Notes under the pieces: generated by a model
Databases searched by the model: none
Seen by the model: only the letters and a program-made list of their open reading frames with translations
Told to the model about the DNA's origin: nothing
Assembly: GCF_012489685.1 (NCBI RefSeq)
Contig: NC_080044.1
Coordinates: forward strand, 47,988,964-48,052,963
Source: Lotus japonicus
Taxonomy: Eukaryota; Streptophyta; Magnoliopsida; Fabales; Fabaceae
DNA length: 64,000 bases
Reading direction: 5' to 3'
Shown: positions 31,890 to 44,241 of the stretch, one piece after another
Layout: the number at the start of each line of letters is the position of its first letter
Numbering within the stretch: position 1 is the first letter of the stretch
Position numbers and translations under genes: made by a program

Positions 31890-32042
31890 GTTAGTGTCGG
31901 TCAATACAACACAACTCGGAGTAAGTGTCGGTCAATACAACACAACTCCACCAACAAGAATACACAAGGGTCTAGTGTCGGTCAATACAACACAGCCCAA
32001 ACAACAAGAGCACTAAGTGTCGGTCAATACAACACGGCTCCA
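31890..32042. repeat. Fourfold interspersed motif in the LTR
   Basis: AGTGTCGGTCAATACAACAC occurs four times with spacers of varying length. Confidence 0.9.
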
Positions 32043-35000
32043 CAACACTCCCAAGAGTACTAGAGTACTCGGTGACTTTCAATCATCACCATAGCTCACC
32101 TTAGTGGCTTTCCCAATTTCAATAACTCTCCAAACCCGCAACAAAGTCGACTTTTCCCCGTCTTTCGCAATCATTTTCCCCTTTAGTTCTCCTATGATTA
32201 TTCGTTTAGTAAAAACGTTTCGAATTGAATTAGTCAGGTTATGAGTTTATATCTCAAAGTCTAAGTCTCCCAAAGTCTCTAATTTTCGAAATTCTATTCC
32301 TTCTAGGTTTTCCGAAAACCAACCACCCAAAAGAAGTTTCCCGGGGAAAGTCTAAGAATCCGAACAAATACCAACAAATGGCTAAGTCTCAAACCCCTCG
32401 TTTGAACTTGCCTAGGGTTGTTCATCCAACCCGAAATATCAAAGATCACCAGATCAATGAATCTCCACACCGAAGTTGCGTCAAAACGCTCAATCCAACA
32501 AAAGCACAACATCACAAGTTATGTAACACATCATAACAACAACTCATCATCACAAACAACATCAGATAAAGCATAAGTCGAGTTTATCGACGCCTATCAT
32601 GCAATCATAGCTAATATGTAAGTTGCCCTAACCTCGAGCTGATCCAGCCTCGCAAGCAAAGGCTCCTTCACTCAATTGCTTTGAACCTTCCAAAGTTCCT
32701 TCAACTGAACCTCGGAGAAAACAAAGCAGAATCCAAACAAAATCGATTAGTTCGATCTCAATACAATACATAAACGATAGACAAAGCATTAAAGCTTCAG
32801 AATACGACAATCGGGTACGAAAAGACAAGTTTTCGAAACCGAAACACTCCCCCCCTAAGGAATAGCCCACGACCACTAAGGAAAAAGGGCTTCGGCTCTT
32901 TTTCTTCGATCAAATCAATTCACAAGGTAGTTTTAGGGTAAAACTAAGGTAAAGAAACTGTCAGAACAATTTTCGGACAATCGGGTCGAAATACGACTAT
33001 CCAGGGGCATTTTGGTCCAAAATAAAGACTCAAAACCTCAAAGTTATCAGTTCGGAAAACAAATTTGACAGCATTGATCCTTATGACATCCGTGACAACA
33101 AATCCTAAAGGCACGAAGTTAGATTACAGCTTTTCGACAATAAAGTTTCGAAATGTGAGACAAAAAGGGTTTTGAATCAGTTTTTCAGATCCCTGTCAAC
33201 TGGATCACAATCAGCGTTTACTGACAGAGGTTTTAGGCTCTTGGGAACCTAGGGAACAAACCCCAACCAAGAAATCCGAGAAATCGGACAATTTTAGAAA
33301 AAGCTCAAAACTGTGAGCACAAAAACGACTTCAGAAACGCAACAGAAACAGTAAACAGAGGTAGGATTCATGCTAGTTACCTCAATACCTAGAAGTAGGG
33401 ACGAACTGCACGAAGATTGGTCAAGTTTTCGCGAAAAATCTTCTCCCCCAAGCTCCCTCAAACTCGCGGCCCCAAGATGGAAAGAAAATGAGATATTTTG
33501 CTTTTTCGAGCTATTTATAGGCAGGTGAAATCGCGGGAAAATGAAAATTTCGCGATTCCGATTTTTGCAGCACGTTCACCGAGGAATTCTAAGAGAGATT
33601 CTGGCGTCATAATTCCAGAACTCAAAACAAATATCTAAGATTTGGGAAAAACGATATCTAAAATCCCAAAGGCGGTGTAAGTTAGTCTGTCCCGAAAAAC
33701 TACTTTTTGCTGTGATGCTCATACGACAAAAATTTGTACTGGAAAAAGATTGGAAATGTCGAAACAAATCGCGGACGGAAACTTCGTTAGAAGTCCCGAA
33801 TAGAAAAAGTCTTCATCCATTGCTCGAATCTAGGGTTTCGAAGCAAAGAAATTAGCGTCGGCGAACTTCCGAAAAGTAAATACTATCGTGCGTACAGTCC
33901 AGAGTTCCGAAATGAAACGCTGGTCGAAGGAAAAATAAAGAGAATCTTTAAATTTTCCAAGGATTCGAAATCTCACCTAAAACGTTGCTCTAAAGCGAAA
34001 TTAGCCTATTCTGGACACGCTCGCCATAAGGCAGGTGTGCAGACGACTCGTACTAACTCCGAAAGCAACTACTCAACATTCCTCAATGAATTCCTGAACT
34101 TTCTTCTTCATTAATCTTTCTCAAATATCAAACTCCTGTCACGCTTACACTGATTCTACGCGTGAGTCGGAAATTAGCTTGTTCTGAAAATCCAGGTCTT
34201 ACACCACATCTTAACCCAAAACCTTAAGACATTAGGTTTATGGGTCATATCTCTTATAAAGTCTTCTCCTCACCTACACTTAACCAATGTGGGACTCCAA
34301 CTCTGCACTTGAATTCTCAACAATCTCCCCCTCAAGTGCGAGTCACCTCCACATTATCATTGCCCCCCTCCGCAGAAGCTTATCCACTCTTGCATCACCG
34401 TTCGCTTCATCGCGTCAACGGAACCCGCCGCTAGGAAGACTTTCGACACAAGGAGCCGTAGCCATGGCTACACCAACCATCGGCTCTGATACCACTTGTT
34501 GGGGGAGACAGGGGAGCCCATGGGCCGAGGAGCAAGACACCAAGAGATCTCGACGCCATATCTTAACCCAAAACCTTAAGACATTAGGTTTATGGATCAC
34601 GTCTCTTATAAACTCTTCTCCTCACCCGTACTTAACCAATGTGGGACTCCAACTCCGCACTTGAATTCTCAACAGTTTGTTCATATTCTTGGTGAAAGAA
34701 TAGAGAAAGAGGGAATCAAAGGGATTTGGGATTCTAGGGAATTTGTGAGTTGAAAGATGAAGCAGGAATCAGGAATCAGAGGGATTTGAGATTGTAGGGA
34801 ATCTGGATGATGGAGGGCGTTCATCATCTAAGTATTTTTTTTTATGTTAACTAATACATGATCAATTAGTTGAAGAAGTTAAAACAGAGTAACTGAATTA
34901 GTTACATTCTCTTAGCATTCTGTTAGGGTAGCTTTAGGAGTTAGCTAGAGTAGGATGTTAGTATATAATCTATTGACTAACTTTGATGTAAAGATACTGA

Positions 35001-35149
35001 TTAATTTTTCAATTCTTGAATACAATTTCATCTTCTCAATATGATATCAGAGCTTATCCTAGATCCATTTGTTGTGGAGACCTCCCATATTTCATATTTG
35101 GGTCACCCGTTGTTGTTGATCTCACGTTCCAGTTTGTTCAGTCCTGAAT

Positions 35150-37235
35150 GTGAGGGGGGTGTTAGAAGTCTCACATTGACTAGAGATAGAGCATATATAG
35201 CCTTTATAAGGGTAGTCCAAACCTCAACTCTTGAGCTTGAGATACAAATAAGTAACACAAGAAAGGGGGGTTTGAATTGTGTACTTGAAATTTACGTTTT
35301 AAAAACTTTGTTTTATGAAAAGAATATTAGTTCTTTTAAGAAAATGTTTAAGTATGACTTTTCGTAAATTGTTCGGTGCAGCGGAAGTTAAACAGTAAGT
35401 AAGACAGAACGATCAGCACACATGGATTTATACTGGTTCACCCTAAACGATTGGGCTACGTTCAGTACTTGGCCACCACCAAGATTTTCACTAGCAAGTT
35501 TCAAGGACTTCTCCAATACAAGTATTCTCAGGGACTTCTCCCACAACAAGTATTTTCAGAGACTTCTCCCACAACAAGTATTCTCAGGGATTTCTCCCAC
35601 CATGTATTCTAAGGACATCTCCTCCAACGTATTATCAGGACGCCTCCTTACAAGTATTATCAGGTTTCTCCTAAAACAATCTTTTGCAAGATGTTTTTCT
35701 TCTACATGATCTTTTCTTACAAGAGTGAGGAAGACAGTTCGGCTCAAATGAACTACAAAGTGTTTTGGACAGATTTGACTCTTAGGAAACTTTGTGTTCT
35801 ATATCTAGAGAGGCTTGAGAGAGTATTTGACTCTTTTGGATCTGTGCTCTCTTTCTAAGATATGACTCTTAAGCTCAATACTTTGAGTGTTATGTACTTG
35901 GAGAGGATTCAAAGTTTGGTTCTCTAGTACATTGTTGAGATGAATAAGTGTTTGACTCTTAGCTTTTTTTCAAAGGATGAAGATCACTTGAAATGAAGAA
36001 TGGCTGAAATGCTAAGTGATTTCTCCATTCTTTTCTTCTCTTCATCTACATTGTGCTGCACTCTCTCTTTCTCTCTTACAAGTCTTCAAGTCTTCCTTTT
36101 ATATCTTCAAGGCTTATAGTGGATAGTGATGTGTTGGCACATTGAGAGCCTTTCAATTTTCTAACCGTTGCTCAAACAACTCTTTTGTTGAGCATTAAAT
36201 ATCTTGTACCTGCTCCCCTTGACTTTTTGCTCAAAGTGGTACTTTCTCTCTCTTCCTTTTTGTACTTTTATGACAACATTGTAATTCGTGCATTGGAGAG
36301 TGTGTAGAGATAGAAATCACGTGAGCTTCTTTGCTTCTTCTCTTAGCTGATTTGACAAGTCCCCTTTTTTATCAGAAGATATTTTCAATTTGAATTTTCC
36401 CGGTTCGTTGTGCTGAACGGTAGGATGATGACAGTACCCATCGAACGGTAGTGTCATCGAACGAATGAAACTTTGCATAGTGTAGTCTGAACAGTCTAGC
36501 TCTTTCTTCGAACAGTTTGCGATGATGCCATGAAATATCTTTCACGCCTTTGCTTTGACTGTCTGGCTTAAGCTTTGACTTTCCTTCTCCTTGTCTGAAC
36601 AGTTTAATGATGAGGCCGTGAAAATTCTTTCACGCATTAACTTGAACTGTTTGGCGAGACTTGTCTTTGGCTTCATTTCTACTAGCTTGATCAGTTAACA
36701 ATGATGATCCCATGGAAGTGCTTCCATGCTTATGACTTGAACTGTCTAGCTCAAGCTTTATCACTCTTTCTTCTTCTTCCTCATTTCACACTGGCTTCAG
36801 ATGATGCACTGAAATTTCTTCCATGCTTTAGCTTGTACTGTTTGGCTTGATCCTTGAACTCTTCTTCACCAAGTAGTCTAAGATATTTCCAAATATGAAG
36901 ATGACGCTTAATCTGTAGACTTCGCAGCTTGCTCCGTTGGATAAACTTTCTTTGATCCTTTAGAAGGTCCTCTTGCTTTAGATTGTCTTCTTTCCTTAGA
37001 TGGTCTTCTTTCCTCAGACGGTCTTGTGACTTGACAATTGACTTTGGCCAACTCTTCAGGGTTTGAACTGTCTTGCAGATTTTGCATTTTTGCATTTTTG
37101 CATGGACAATACACATAACGGGTATGGATGATAAGACATGATATTTCCTGAAATACACAATATATGAAATTTTTATTATTTCATTTATACCCTTGAAATT
37201 GTTATCATTCAAAACATGATAAACGATATGATGAG
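35150..37235. mobile_element. Other LTR fragments inside the copia element
   Basis: 35150-35260 shows a purine tract and a TGTTAGAAGTCTCACATTGA start typical of an LTR. From about 35265 (AAGAAAGGGGGGTTTGAATT) follows a long non-coding LTR-like region with repeated AGTATTCTCAGGGACTTCTC phrases. No reading frame of note was seen. The boundaries are approximate. Confidence 0.45.
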
Positions 37236-37289
37236 TTTGAACCTTACAGAGCTAGCTTTTGTGGTTGAGTATAGACCTCCCAATTTCTA

Positions 37290-38460
37290 ATATGGTATCT
37301 GAGCATAAACCAGATGGGACTATCGATCGCTACAAGGCTCGGCTTGTAGCCAAAGGCTATACTCAAATTGACGGCATAAATTACCTTGATATTTTTCCCC
37401 TGTTGCCAAGATGACTGCTATGCGTCTCGTACTTGCTCTTGCTAACTCACAAGGATGATTTATACACCAGTTGGATGTTGACAACGCCTTCCTTCATGGC
37501 TCCTTGGATGAGGAGATTTATATGACATTGCCCCCTGGTGTTCCTTCTTCACGACCCAATCAAGTTTGTCATTTGCATAAATCCTTATATGGCCCAGAGC
37601 AGGCTAGCCGATAATGGTATCACACCTTGGTTGGTGCTCTACAGTCACTCGGTTATCAACAATGTCCCCATGATCACACTTTGCTTCTCAAACGTACTGA
37701 AACATCCTTTACGACTTTGCTCCTCTATGTTGATGATGTTCTTCTCACTGGTAATAGTCTTGAAGAAATCATAGCAGTCAAAGCTTATTTGCATTAGAAA
37801 TTTCGCATCAAGGATTTGGGGGACATTAACTACTTCCTTGGCTTGGAAGTAGCACACTCAGCCAAAGGCTTGGAAGTATGCATTGGAACTTCTCACAGAT
37901 GCAGGATTACTTGGCTATAAAGTAGTCAAAACTATGATGGATTCCAATATTCATCTCTCTCAGCATGGAGGAACTTCTTTGGTTGATATCTCTGGCTATC
38001 GTCTTGTTGGTAGGCTCCTCTACCTCACTACTACGCGTCTTGATCTCACCTATGCAGTTCAACAGCTTAGTCAATACTCGGCTGCTCCCACTTATCTTCA
38101 TCAGCAAGCTGCACATCGCGTCCTTCGCTATATCAATGCTGCAACAGGATAAGGATTGTTTTTCTCTGCTACATCCACCCTGAAGCTTCAAGCTTACAGT
38201 GATTCAGATTGGGCTGGTTGCCCAGATACAAGACGATCAATTAGATTACCGGTTACTCACTCTTCCTTGGCTCTTCTCTTATTTCATGGAAGACGAAGAA
38301 GCAAACTGCAATGTCGCATTCTTCATCAAAAGCTGAATATCGCGCCCTTGTTGCCACCGTTTGTGAGATATAGTGGCTTATCCACCTTCTTCCTATCTCC
38401 ACTCAGAACCAGCTCGCAGATATTTTCACTAAGCCCCTACCACCTTCTTCCTATCTCTAG
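37290..38460 (+). pseudogene. Ty1/copia reverse transcriptase-RNase H relic
   Basis: The plus strand reads [58 protein letters not shown] (catalytic YVDD) and DLGDINYFLGLEVAHSAKG. RNase H follows with SDSDWAGCPDTRRS and ADIFTKPLPP-like text. All are hallmarks of copia pol. At least eight stops or frame changes are present. The first ~1000 residues of the polyprotein (gag, protease, integrase) are absent. Confidence 0.9.
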
Positions 38461-38897
38461 GCCGGCCCACAGCCTAAGACCTCCAAAAAGAAGGGGTCCC
38501 AAAAAAAAATTTTCGTTTTTTTTTGTTGCAATGGGTCATTTATTGGGCCTGTTTTTTTTTAATTTACTATATTGGGGACATTTATTGGGTCTGTTTTATT
38601 TAATTTACTTATTGGGTCTACTTTTGAGACACTCATTTAAAATATTTAATTATTTTCAAAAAGTTGCTGCTAGTGGGATATGAACACGAGACTCCATGGA
38701 ACCAGACAACAAGCTTTACCACTAAACCACCCGTTGGTTTGGTTATTAGAACCGTTTTTTAATTATTATATGTTAACATTATATAGCATTTAATTTTTAT
38801 TACAATTTAAATAGATAATGTTCTTTAAAAAAAATTTATTAGGGGTCCAATTTTATTATTTGCCCAGGGCCTCCAAAATGCCGGTACCGGCCCTGCC
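38457..38897. mobile_element. Small insertion in the copia relic, tRNA-like core
   Basis: About 440 bp begin AGGCCGGCCC and end GGTACCGGCCCT. On both sides lies a duplicated piece of the host element (CTATCTCTACTCAGAACCAG type). On the minus strand, 38640-38720 has an A-box-like TTTAGTGGTAAAGCTTG and a worn B box (GTTCATATCCC), so a SINE-like or short DNA element is possible. Confidence 0.4.
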
Positions 38898-39190
38898 TAT
38901 CTCTACTCAGAACCAGCTCCCGAACATTTTCACTAAGCCCCTACCACCGTTCTTTGTTTCCTGCTTTTGTAACCAAGCTGGGCTTGTATGATATCCATTC
39001 TCCAGCTTGCGGGGGTAATACAGGATCAATTTGTTGAAGAAGTTAAAACAAAGTAACTGAATTAGTTACATTTTGTTAGGGTAGTTTTAGGAGTTAGTTA
39101 GAGTAGGATGTTAGTATATGATCTATTGACTAATGCAAAGACACTAATTAATTTTTCAATTCTTGAATACAATTTCATCTTCTCAATATT

Positions 39191-39652
39191 AACCATTTTT
39201 ATTTTGAATGAGGAATACTTTCTAAGCATATTTAAAAGTGATCATTAATTAAGTATGTCATGTAGTTGGGATGAAGTGTATTTTTGGCTAAAAATGGGGT
39301 TATATGTGTTATCCTGGCAAACCTAAGGAGATTCGTGTAGTTTTAATTTTAGAGGCCATTCACATGGCCTCCTTATAGCCCACAGGATTTGGCAATATGA
39401 TATTTTCCAAATTTCTGACATATGAACTGTGTAACACAGAAGGAAGAACCAGGCCAAGCTTGCAGCCTCGAACTACCAAGAAAGCGCAACAGAGTGGGCC
39501 CCCACTCCCTCCGCCCTGTAATTAACAATATTGCTCTTCATCTGGACTATGCTATAGAATCAGTTCCTTTGCGTCTTAAAATTCAATATATTTGTTTATC
39601 TTTTTTAAGCGATTTTGCCAGACACGAGTTCACATTACATTGAAATTAGAGT
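39191..39652. other. Spacer
   Basis: No gene or repeat was recognised. Confidence 0.4.
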
Positions 39653-40414
39653 AATGATTCTTGAACCACTATACAGTAGAAACACCCCTAAATACCAATT
39701 TTTTCTGCGGATTTTGCTACAGGATTTCCTGCGAATTTTGCATCGGAAAAATTTGAAGGTAAAATTTGTAAGAAAATCCGCAGGAAAGTACTATTTTCGA
39801 ACGAATTTTCGCAGGTAATGATTTTGCGGCGGTTATTAACCGCCGTGTAAAATTGAAATTCCTAAATTAGGGATTTGGCCAAATAAGACACTGAACTAAC
39901 CACCTAAATACACCGGACTAATCATAAAGCACAGAACCGTGTAAAGTTGAAATTCCTAAATTAGGGATTTGGCCAAATAATACACTGAACTAACCACCTA
40001 AATACACATGACTAACCATAAAAGCACAGAACCGTGTAAAGTTGAAATTCCTAAATTAGGGATTTGGCCAAATAATACACTGAACTAACCACCTAAATAC
40101 ACATGATTAACCATAAAGCACAGAACCGTGTAAAATTGAAATTCCTAAATTAGGGATTTGGCCAAATAATACACTGAACTAACCACCTAAATACACATGA
40201 CTAGCCATAAAGCACAGAATCGTGTAAAATTGAAATTCCTAAATTAGGGATTTAGCCAAATAATACATTAAACTAACCACCTAAATACACATGACTAACC
40301 ATAAAGCACAGAACCGTGTAAAATTGAAATTCCTAAATTAGGGATCCGAAACAAAATCCACAGGAAAATGAGTGTTTAGGGGTGTTTCTACTGTATAGTG
40401 GTTCAGGAATCATT
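39653..40414. mobile_element. MITE with 40-bp TIRs and an internal tandem array
   Basis: The terminal inverted repeats are 39653-39692 (AATGATTCTTGAACCACTAT..) and 40376-40414, about 40 bp with one mismatch and one indel. A 9-bp-arm palindrome (CGGCGGTTA/TTAACCGCCG) precedes the tandem array. No transposase is present and the target duplication is unclear. Confidence 0.8.
39844..40345. repeat. 94-bp tandem repeat, 5.3 copies
   Basis: The starts of CGTGTAAA are at 39844, 39938, 40033, 40127, 40221 and 40315; the last copy is cut after about 30 bp. Copies differ by only a few bases. The array fills most of the MITE. Confidence 0.95.
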
Positions 40415-41532
40415 TTTCTTGAAATTAAGATGAATAGATATATACATGATAAAATAAGCTAAACTTTCTATATATTTCATTTTTGATGTGAAAGAAACCA
40501 ATAATTCACTTTGAGTTGAATACCATACGTGAAAAACTAATCAACAGAAGTTTGATAGAAGTATATAAAATTAATATATATCTTAGTGTTGTTTAATTCA
40601 ATATCATCGAATGGATCATTGGCGTATGAACCACAAATTTACCAATCTTTGATGTAACATGGTATCATTATTCATACCATTTCAATCAAGTTTTACATGT
40701 GGTATATGTATGAGTATTTGACTTAATTTGCTAACACATGAGGATAAGCAAATTATTAATTAATCCAACTTAACCAAACATGTCTGGTGGGAATCCTCGT
40801 ATGCGAGCTAGGTGAGGAAAAACAATGGACTGCTTGTGTAGAATAATGATCAGTGTATTGACTATTGAGTGGTCTTCTTGAGAAAGACGTGATTCTAACT
40901 AGAAGATACGTAATCCTTTGATTCCTTTCTTCAGAGTACGATGGATTTAAGATAATGATACTGCTTCTACAATTTTATGATATGCTTTTTCATAGATATA
41001 TACTTTTTTACTAAAATTACTATATTTTTTTTATATCGAAAAAATAAATTGCACTTTTTAGTGATCTACTTCTAGCTAGCCCTCCCCATTTCATCTTATC
41101 CGCTCTTACCACTTGAAATATCATTTGTGGATAAATTACTTAGATTCCGACTACTTGTTAATGATGGAGTAATAAAATAATAAGGTGTCATAGCTCAGAG
41201 TTTCAATTTTTTTTTTATTGATTGTATTTGTTTTTTTTTTCTATATAGAAAATAATGTATTAATTGTTAGTCCAAATACATTATTGTAGATTTGTTTCCA
41301 AATATATTGTAGATTTTTAACAATTTTATTTTGCTCCCTCTCAATGAAAAAAATATTCGATACGCTCTTCGTTGAGTATCAAATTTACTAATTTTGGGAT
41401 TTGTTGACATTAATAACTCATCACTTCAATACATATTAAATTATGGAAATTACATATTTAGTAAATATTAGAAAAATGCTAATTAAATTCTAATAGTCAT
41501 TATTCCTTTGATATAATTAGTTGAGATATCAA
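40415..41532. other. AT-rich spacer
   Basis: No supportable gene, RNA or element was seen. Confidence 0.5.
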
Positions 41533-41700
41533 TTTTTTTTAAATTCAGTTTCACTCAATCAAGAAGAAGCCAAAACGGCAATTACATCACTCCGAATGAT
41601 AGAGGAAATCTCCTACGGAGCCTCTTCAATTCAAACTAGAAAACCATAATGAAAAGCAAGTCTAGCGAGAGTGTCAGCCGCCAACAACAACCTAGAATCA
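41533..41700 (-). pseudogene. LINE ORF2 3' end (RNase H tail)
   Basis: The minus strand reads AADTLARLAFHYGFLV*IEEAP and then IIRSDVIAVL, the end of a LINE RNase H domain (ADSLAR..W.EEAP in intact copies), followed by an A-rich end at 41533. Two stops are present. The upstream text no longer resembles a LINE. Confidence 0.55.
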
Positions 41701-43161
41701 TCTCCCCTGCAACTCCGGCCACCTCCGTTCTCTACATTTTTCTTCCCCATCTCACTCTCGATCTTCCGATCTCCCTCTTTTTTCGGAATTTCAGGTGTTG
41801 TTGGGACTCTAGCTACGATTAGGGAAGTTGAGAAGGTGTTCAAGTTTCAATCACGTCCTATTTCTCTAAATCCCCCATTGATGCAAAACCCACTAAAAAA
41901 TCCCTCATTTTCATTCGATCTAAAGCTCTGGTTTATGTAGGATGAAATTTAATTCTGAGCTTGGATTTGTGTGGATGAAGCTTCTGTGCCCATTCTTTCC
42001 CCTTTCTCCATTGATTTCCTCTTTCTATCACATCCCTATCTTTCTTTCTGGGTTTCTGGAGAAGGAGAAGGAGGAGGGTGGGGAATTGGGTTTGTGGTGG
42101 GGGTAGGGGTTTGCGATGGGGGTGGCGGATTTGCGGTGGGGGTGAGGAGGATAGGGTGGATGAGATGAGTTAATGTTTCTGGAATAATTAGATTTGGAAA
42201 TGATTAAATTTAATTAGAAAATAAAAAAATCCAACTAGATTCATGTGATGGCCCTCCATCGTTGGGAAAAGTGAAAGGAAATAACAAGCCCTAAACTAAA
42301 TACCAATTAGCTATCAACCACCGAATAGAGACTCATGTTGGTGATGCCATGGTTAATTGATATGGCAGTGTCACATAGGATCGTTAATGACAAGGATGGA
42401 TTCCATATATTTTTTGTAGTATGAGGACAGTTTTCAGAAGATTTCTGGCGAGTGACGATTTTCAAATCTCGCTCAAAGTTCAGGGACGATTTTTTGATTT
42501 AACTCTATCTTCAAATGTATATCATGTAACTTGAATAAGATTGTCTCTTATGGAGGATACGTGTCTTACACAAGAATAATCAAAAGAATTCACTCTACTT
42601 TGTCATCCAAATGTAAAAAAAAAAAAAAAAAAAAAAAACACCATACGTACTTTTTGTTCCATGTTTAACCAAATTTCACTATACGTTTTTAGTCCAAAAT
42701 CAATTCTTTGTTGTCGCTACACAATCAATTCTACGTTTTTTTAGCAATGTTCTTTTGTCTGTTGTCATTGTTTTTCCAATGGTGTTTGAGAATTTGGGGT
42801 ACATTGGAGTCGGTCCGTTATAGGTTGGGCCGAATGTGGGCTGCGTATTTTTTGTGTTTGACATTGTTTTTCCTTGAATCTGGCCTCATACAAGTTGCCC
42901 AAATCAAAAGAAGAAAAATGATAGTTTGACAACTTAAAAGTTTTTTTTTTCTTTGACGAATATCAGCAGCTCATCACCAACTGTTCAGAAAACAGTTGCA
43001 TGTCTTTTACGAGGAATGTGAAGTTGATTTCCTAGTTTAAAAAATCTCTGATAAATACCAAATTTAGAATTTCTGTCTAGAGAATAAACAATATAATTTT
43101 TTGTTCTTTTGAAACTTGAGAGCGGGAGGGATTTTCTTAATCTATGGTATAGTGCACGATT
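41701..43161. other. Non-coding stretch with a G-rich patch and poly(A)
   Basis: 42058-42160 is unusually G-rich on the plus strand (runs such as GGTGGGGGTAGGGG). 42616-42639 is a pure A run. No gene was identified. Confidence 0.45.
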
Positions 43162-44241
43162 ATGGATGAATCTTCCAACGTAGGGGTGCGTGTAATGTAA
43201 GACACTATAATGGAAGATACCTTCAAATGAAGCGTATGAGCATAAAGAGAAAAACTCAAACTCTTAAGAAGACCATGAGACAGTAAAATGAGTAATGCTT
43301 ATGTAACTAAACAGTCAAATCTATATTTATAAAGTATGGTGTGACATGTAATTGAGGCATTGGGTCTTAGTGAAGCCTTCTTGAGAGATTTTTGAGAGTT
43401 ATCTAGCCTTGGAAAACCTCTAATTAATTACTTGGTTGTAGTTTCAGTTTTATTTTGCTTGGCTAGTTGTTAGACATGATAACTCTTGTTTTGGTCATCC
43501 AGCTAGTACAATGTTCAATTGATTTTGACTCATTTGGGCCGTCAATAACGATATTAGATTTTATGGCCATTTGGACCGATCAGGGCATTTTTTTTTCCAT
43601 TTCATCTTCTTGTTTTTATATCATATCACATGATAATTTCTTCTTATATTTCTATATATTTACGTGAAGATATAAATCAGCTGTAAACTAAACTTCTTCA
43701 TGAATCTTCCGACGTAAGGGTGTGTGTAGTGTCAGACACGACAATGGGAGATACCTTCAAAGGAAGCGTATAAGCAAAAAGAGAAAAAATCAAAAATCTT
43801 AAGAGGACCATGAGATATCAAAGTTAGTAATGCTTATGTAACTAAAAGGTCAAATCTATATTTATAAAGTACAGTGTGACATGTAATTGAGGCGTTGAGT
43901 CTTAGTGAAGCCTTCTTAAAAGACTTTTGAGAGTTACCTACCCTTGAAAAACCTCTAATTAATTACTTGATGGGTGTTTCAGTTTTATTTTGCTTGACTA
44001 GCTGTTAGACATGATAAATCTTGTTTTGGTCATCCGACTAGTACAATGTTCACTTGGGCTGATCAGGGCGCTGTTTTTGGGCCATGAATGAAGATATTAG
44101 AGTTTTTTGCCATTTGGGCCCCGATCAGGGCGCTTTCTTTTCATTTCCTTTTCATTTAATTTCCTTGTTGTTTTATCATATCACATGATAATTTCTTCTT
44201 ATATTTTTACGTTTCAGATATAAATCAGGTGTAAACTAAAC
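43162..44241. repeat. Tandem duplication of a ~537-bp unit
   Basis: Unit 1 (43162-43698) and unit 2 (43699-44241) both begin ATGAATCTTCCRACGTA and end AAACTAAACTTCTTCA. They differ by scattered substitutions and small indels. No ORF is present. Confidence 0.85.

Larger units (their letters stand above)
30196..34203 (-). mobile_element. Solo long LTR (Tekay/Del-like), 4.0 kb
   Basis: It is bounded by TGTAACACCCC at the left and ..GGTCTTACA at the right, with a perfect 5-bp target duplication CCACA (30191-30195 and 34204-34208). It sits inside one LTR of the TRIM. The same family's 5' LTR stands at about 59990-63624 (for example TTTCATTTTCCCGCGA in both). No internal retrotransposon region remains, so recombination between two LTRs likely removed it. 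Confidence 0.9.
30151..34674 (-). mobile_element. TRIM element interrupted by a solo LTR
   Basis: The 5-bp target duplication is GTTTG (30146-30150 and 34675-34679). The right (5') LTR is 34497-34674 (178 bp, TGTTGGGGGAGACA..TTCTCAACA). A primer site for initiator tRNA-Met on the minus strand (TGGTATCAGAGC) ends 2 bp from it. The left (3') LTR is 30151-30195 plus 34209-34322, missing about 19 bp near its start. The pyrimidine-rich TCTCCCCCTC beside it is the polypurine tract on minus. Without the nested LTR the element is 511 bp and has no gene. Confidence 0.85.
34845..39190 (+). mobile_element. Degenerate Ty1/copia retrotransposon
   Basis: Direct repeats of about 190 bp (34845-35040 and about 39016-39190; shared AAGTAACTGAATTAGTTACA) are the LTRs. 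The first is followed by a primer site (TGATATCAGAGC, one change from the tRNA-Met consensus). The second is preceded by a polypurine tract (TTGCGGGGG). Pol remnants lie at 37290-38460. The region between is replaced or interrupted by unrelated LTR-like sequence (35150-37235). Confidence 0.8.

Noticed and set aside
38640..38720. Possible tRNA gene
   Set aside because: Only worn A/B-box text, no cloverleaf; at best a tRNA-derived SINE.
39844..40345. Regular array that could suggest a CRISPR
   Set aside because: The 94-bp units are contiguous, with no unique spacers, in a eukaryotic MITE.
42058..42160. G-quadruplex candidate
   Set aside because: G runs are present but loops between the best runs exceed seven bases; only a weak candidate.
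41701..42500. Possible second MULE (AGGGACGATTTTTTGATTTAA near 42480 looks like a TIR)
   Set aside because: No matching inverted partner was found on the left.
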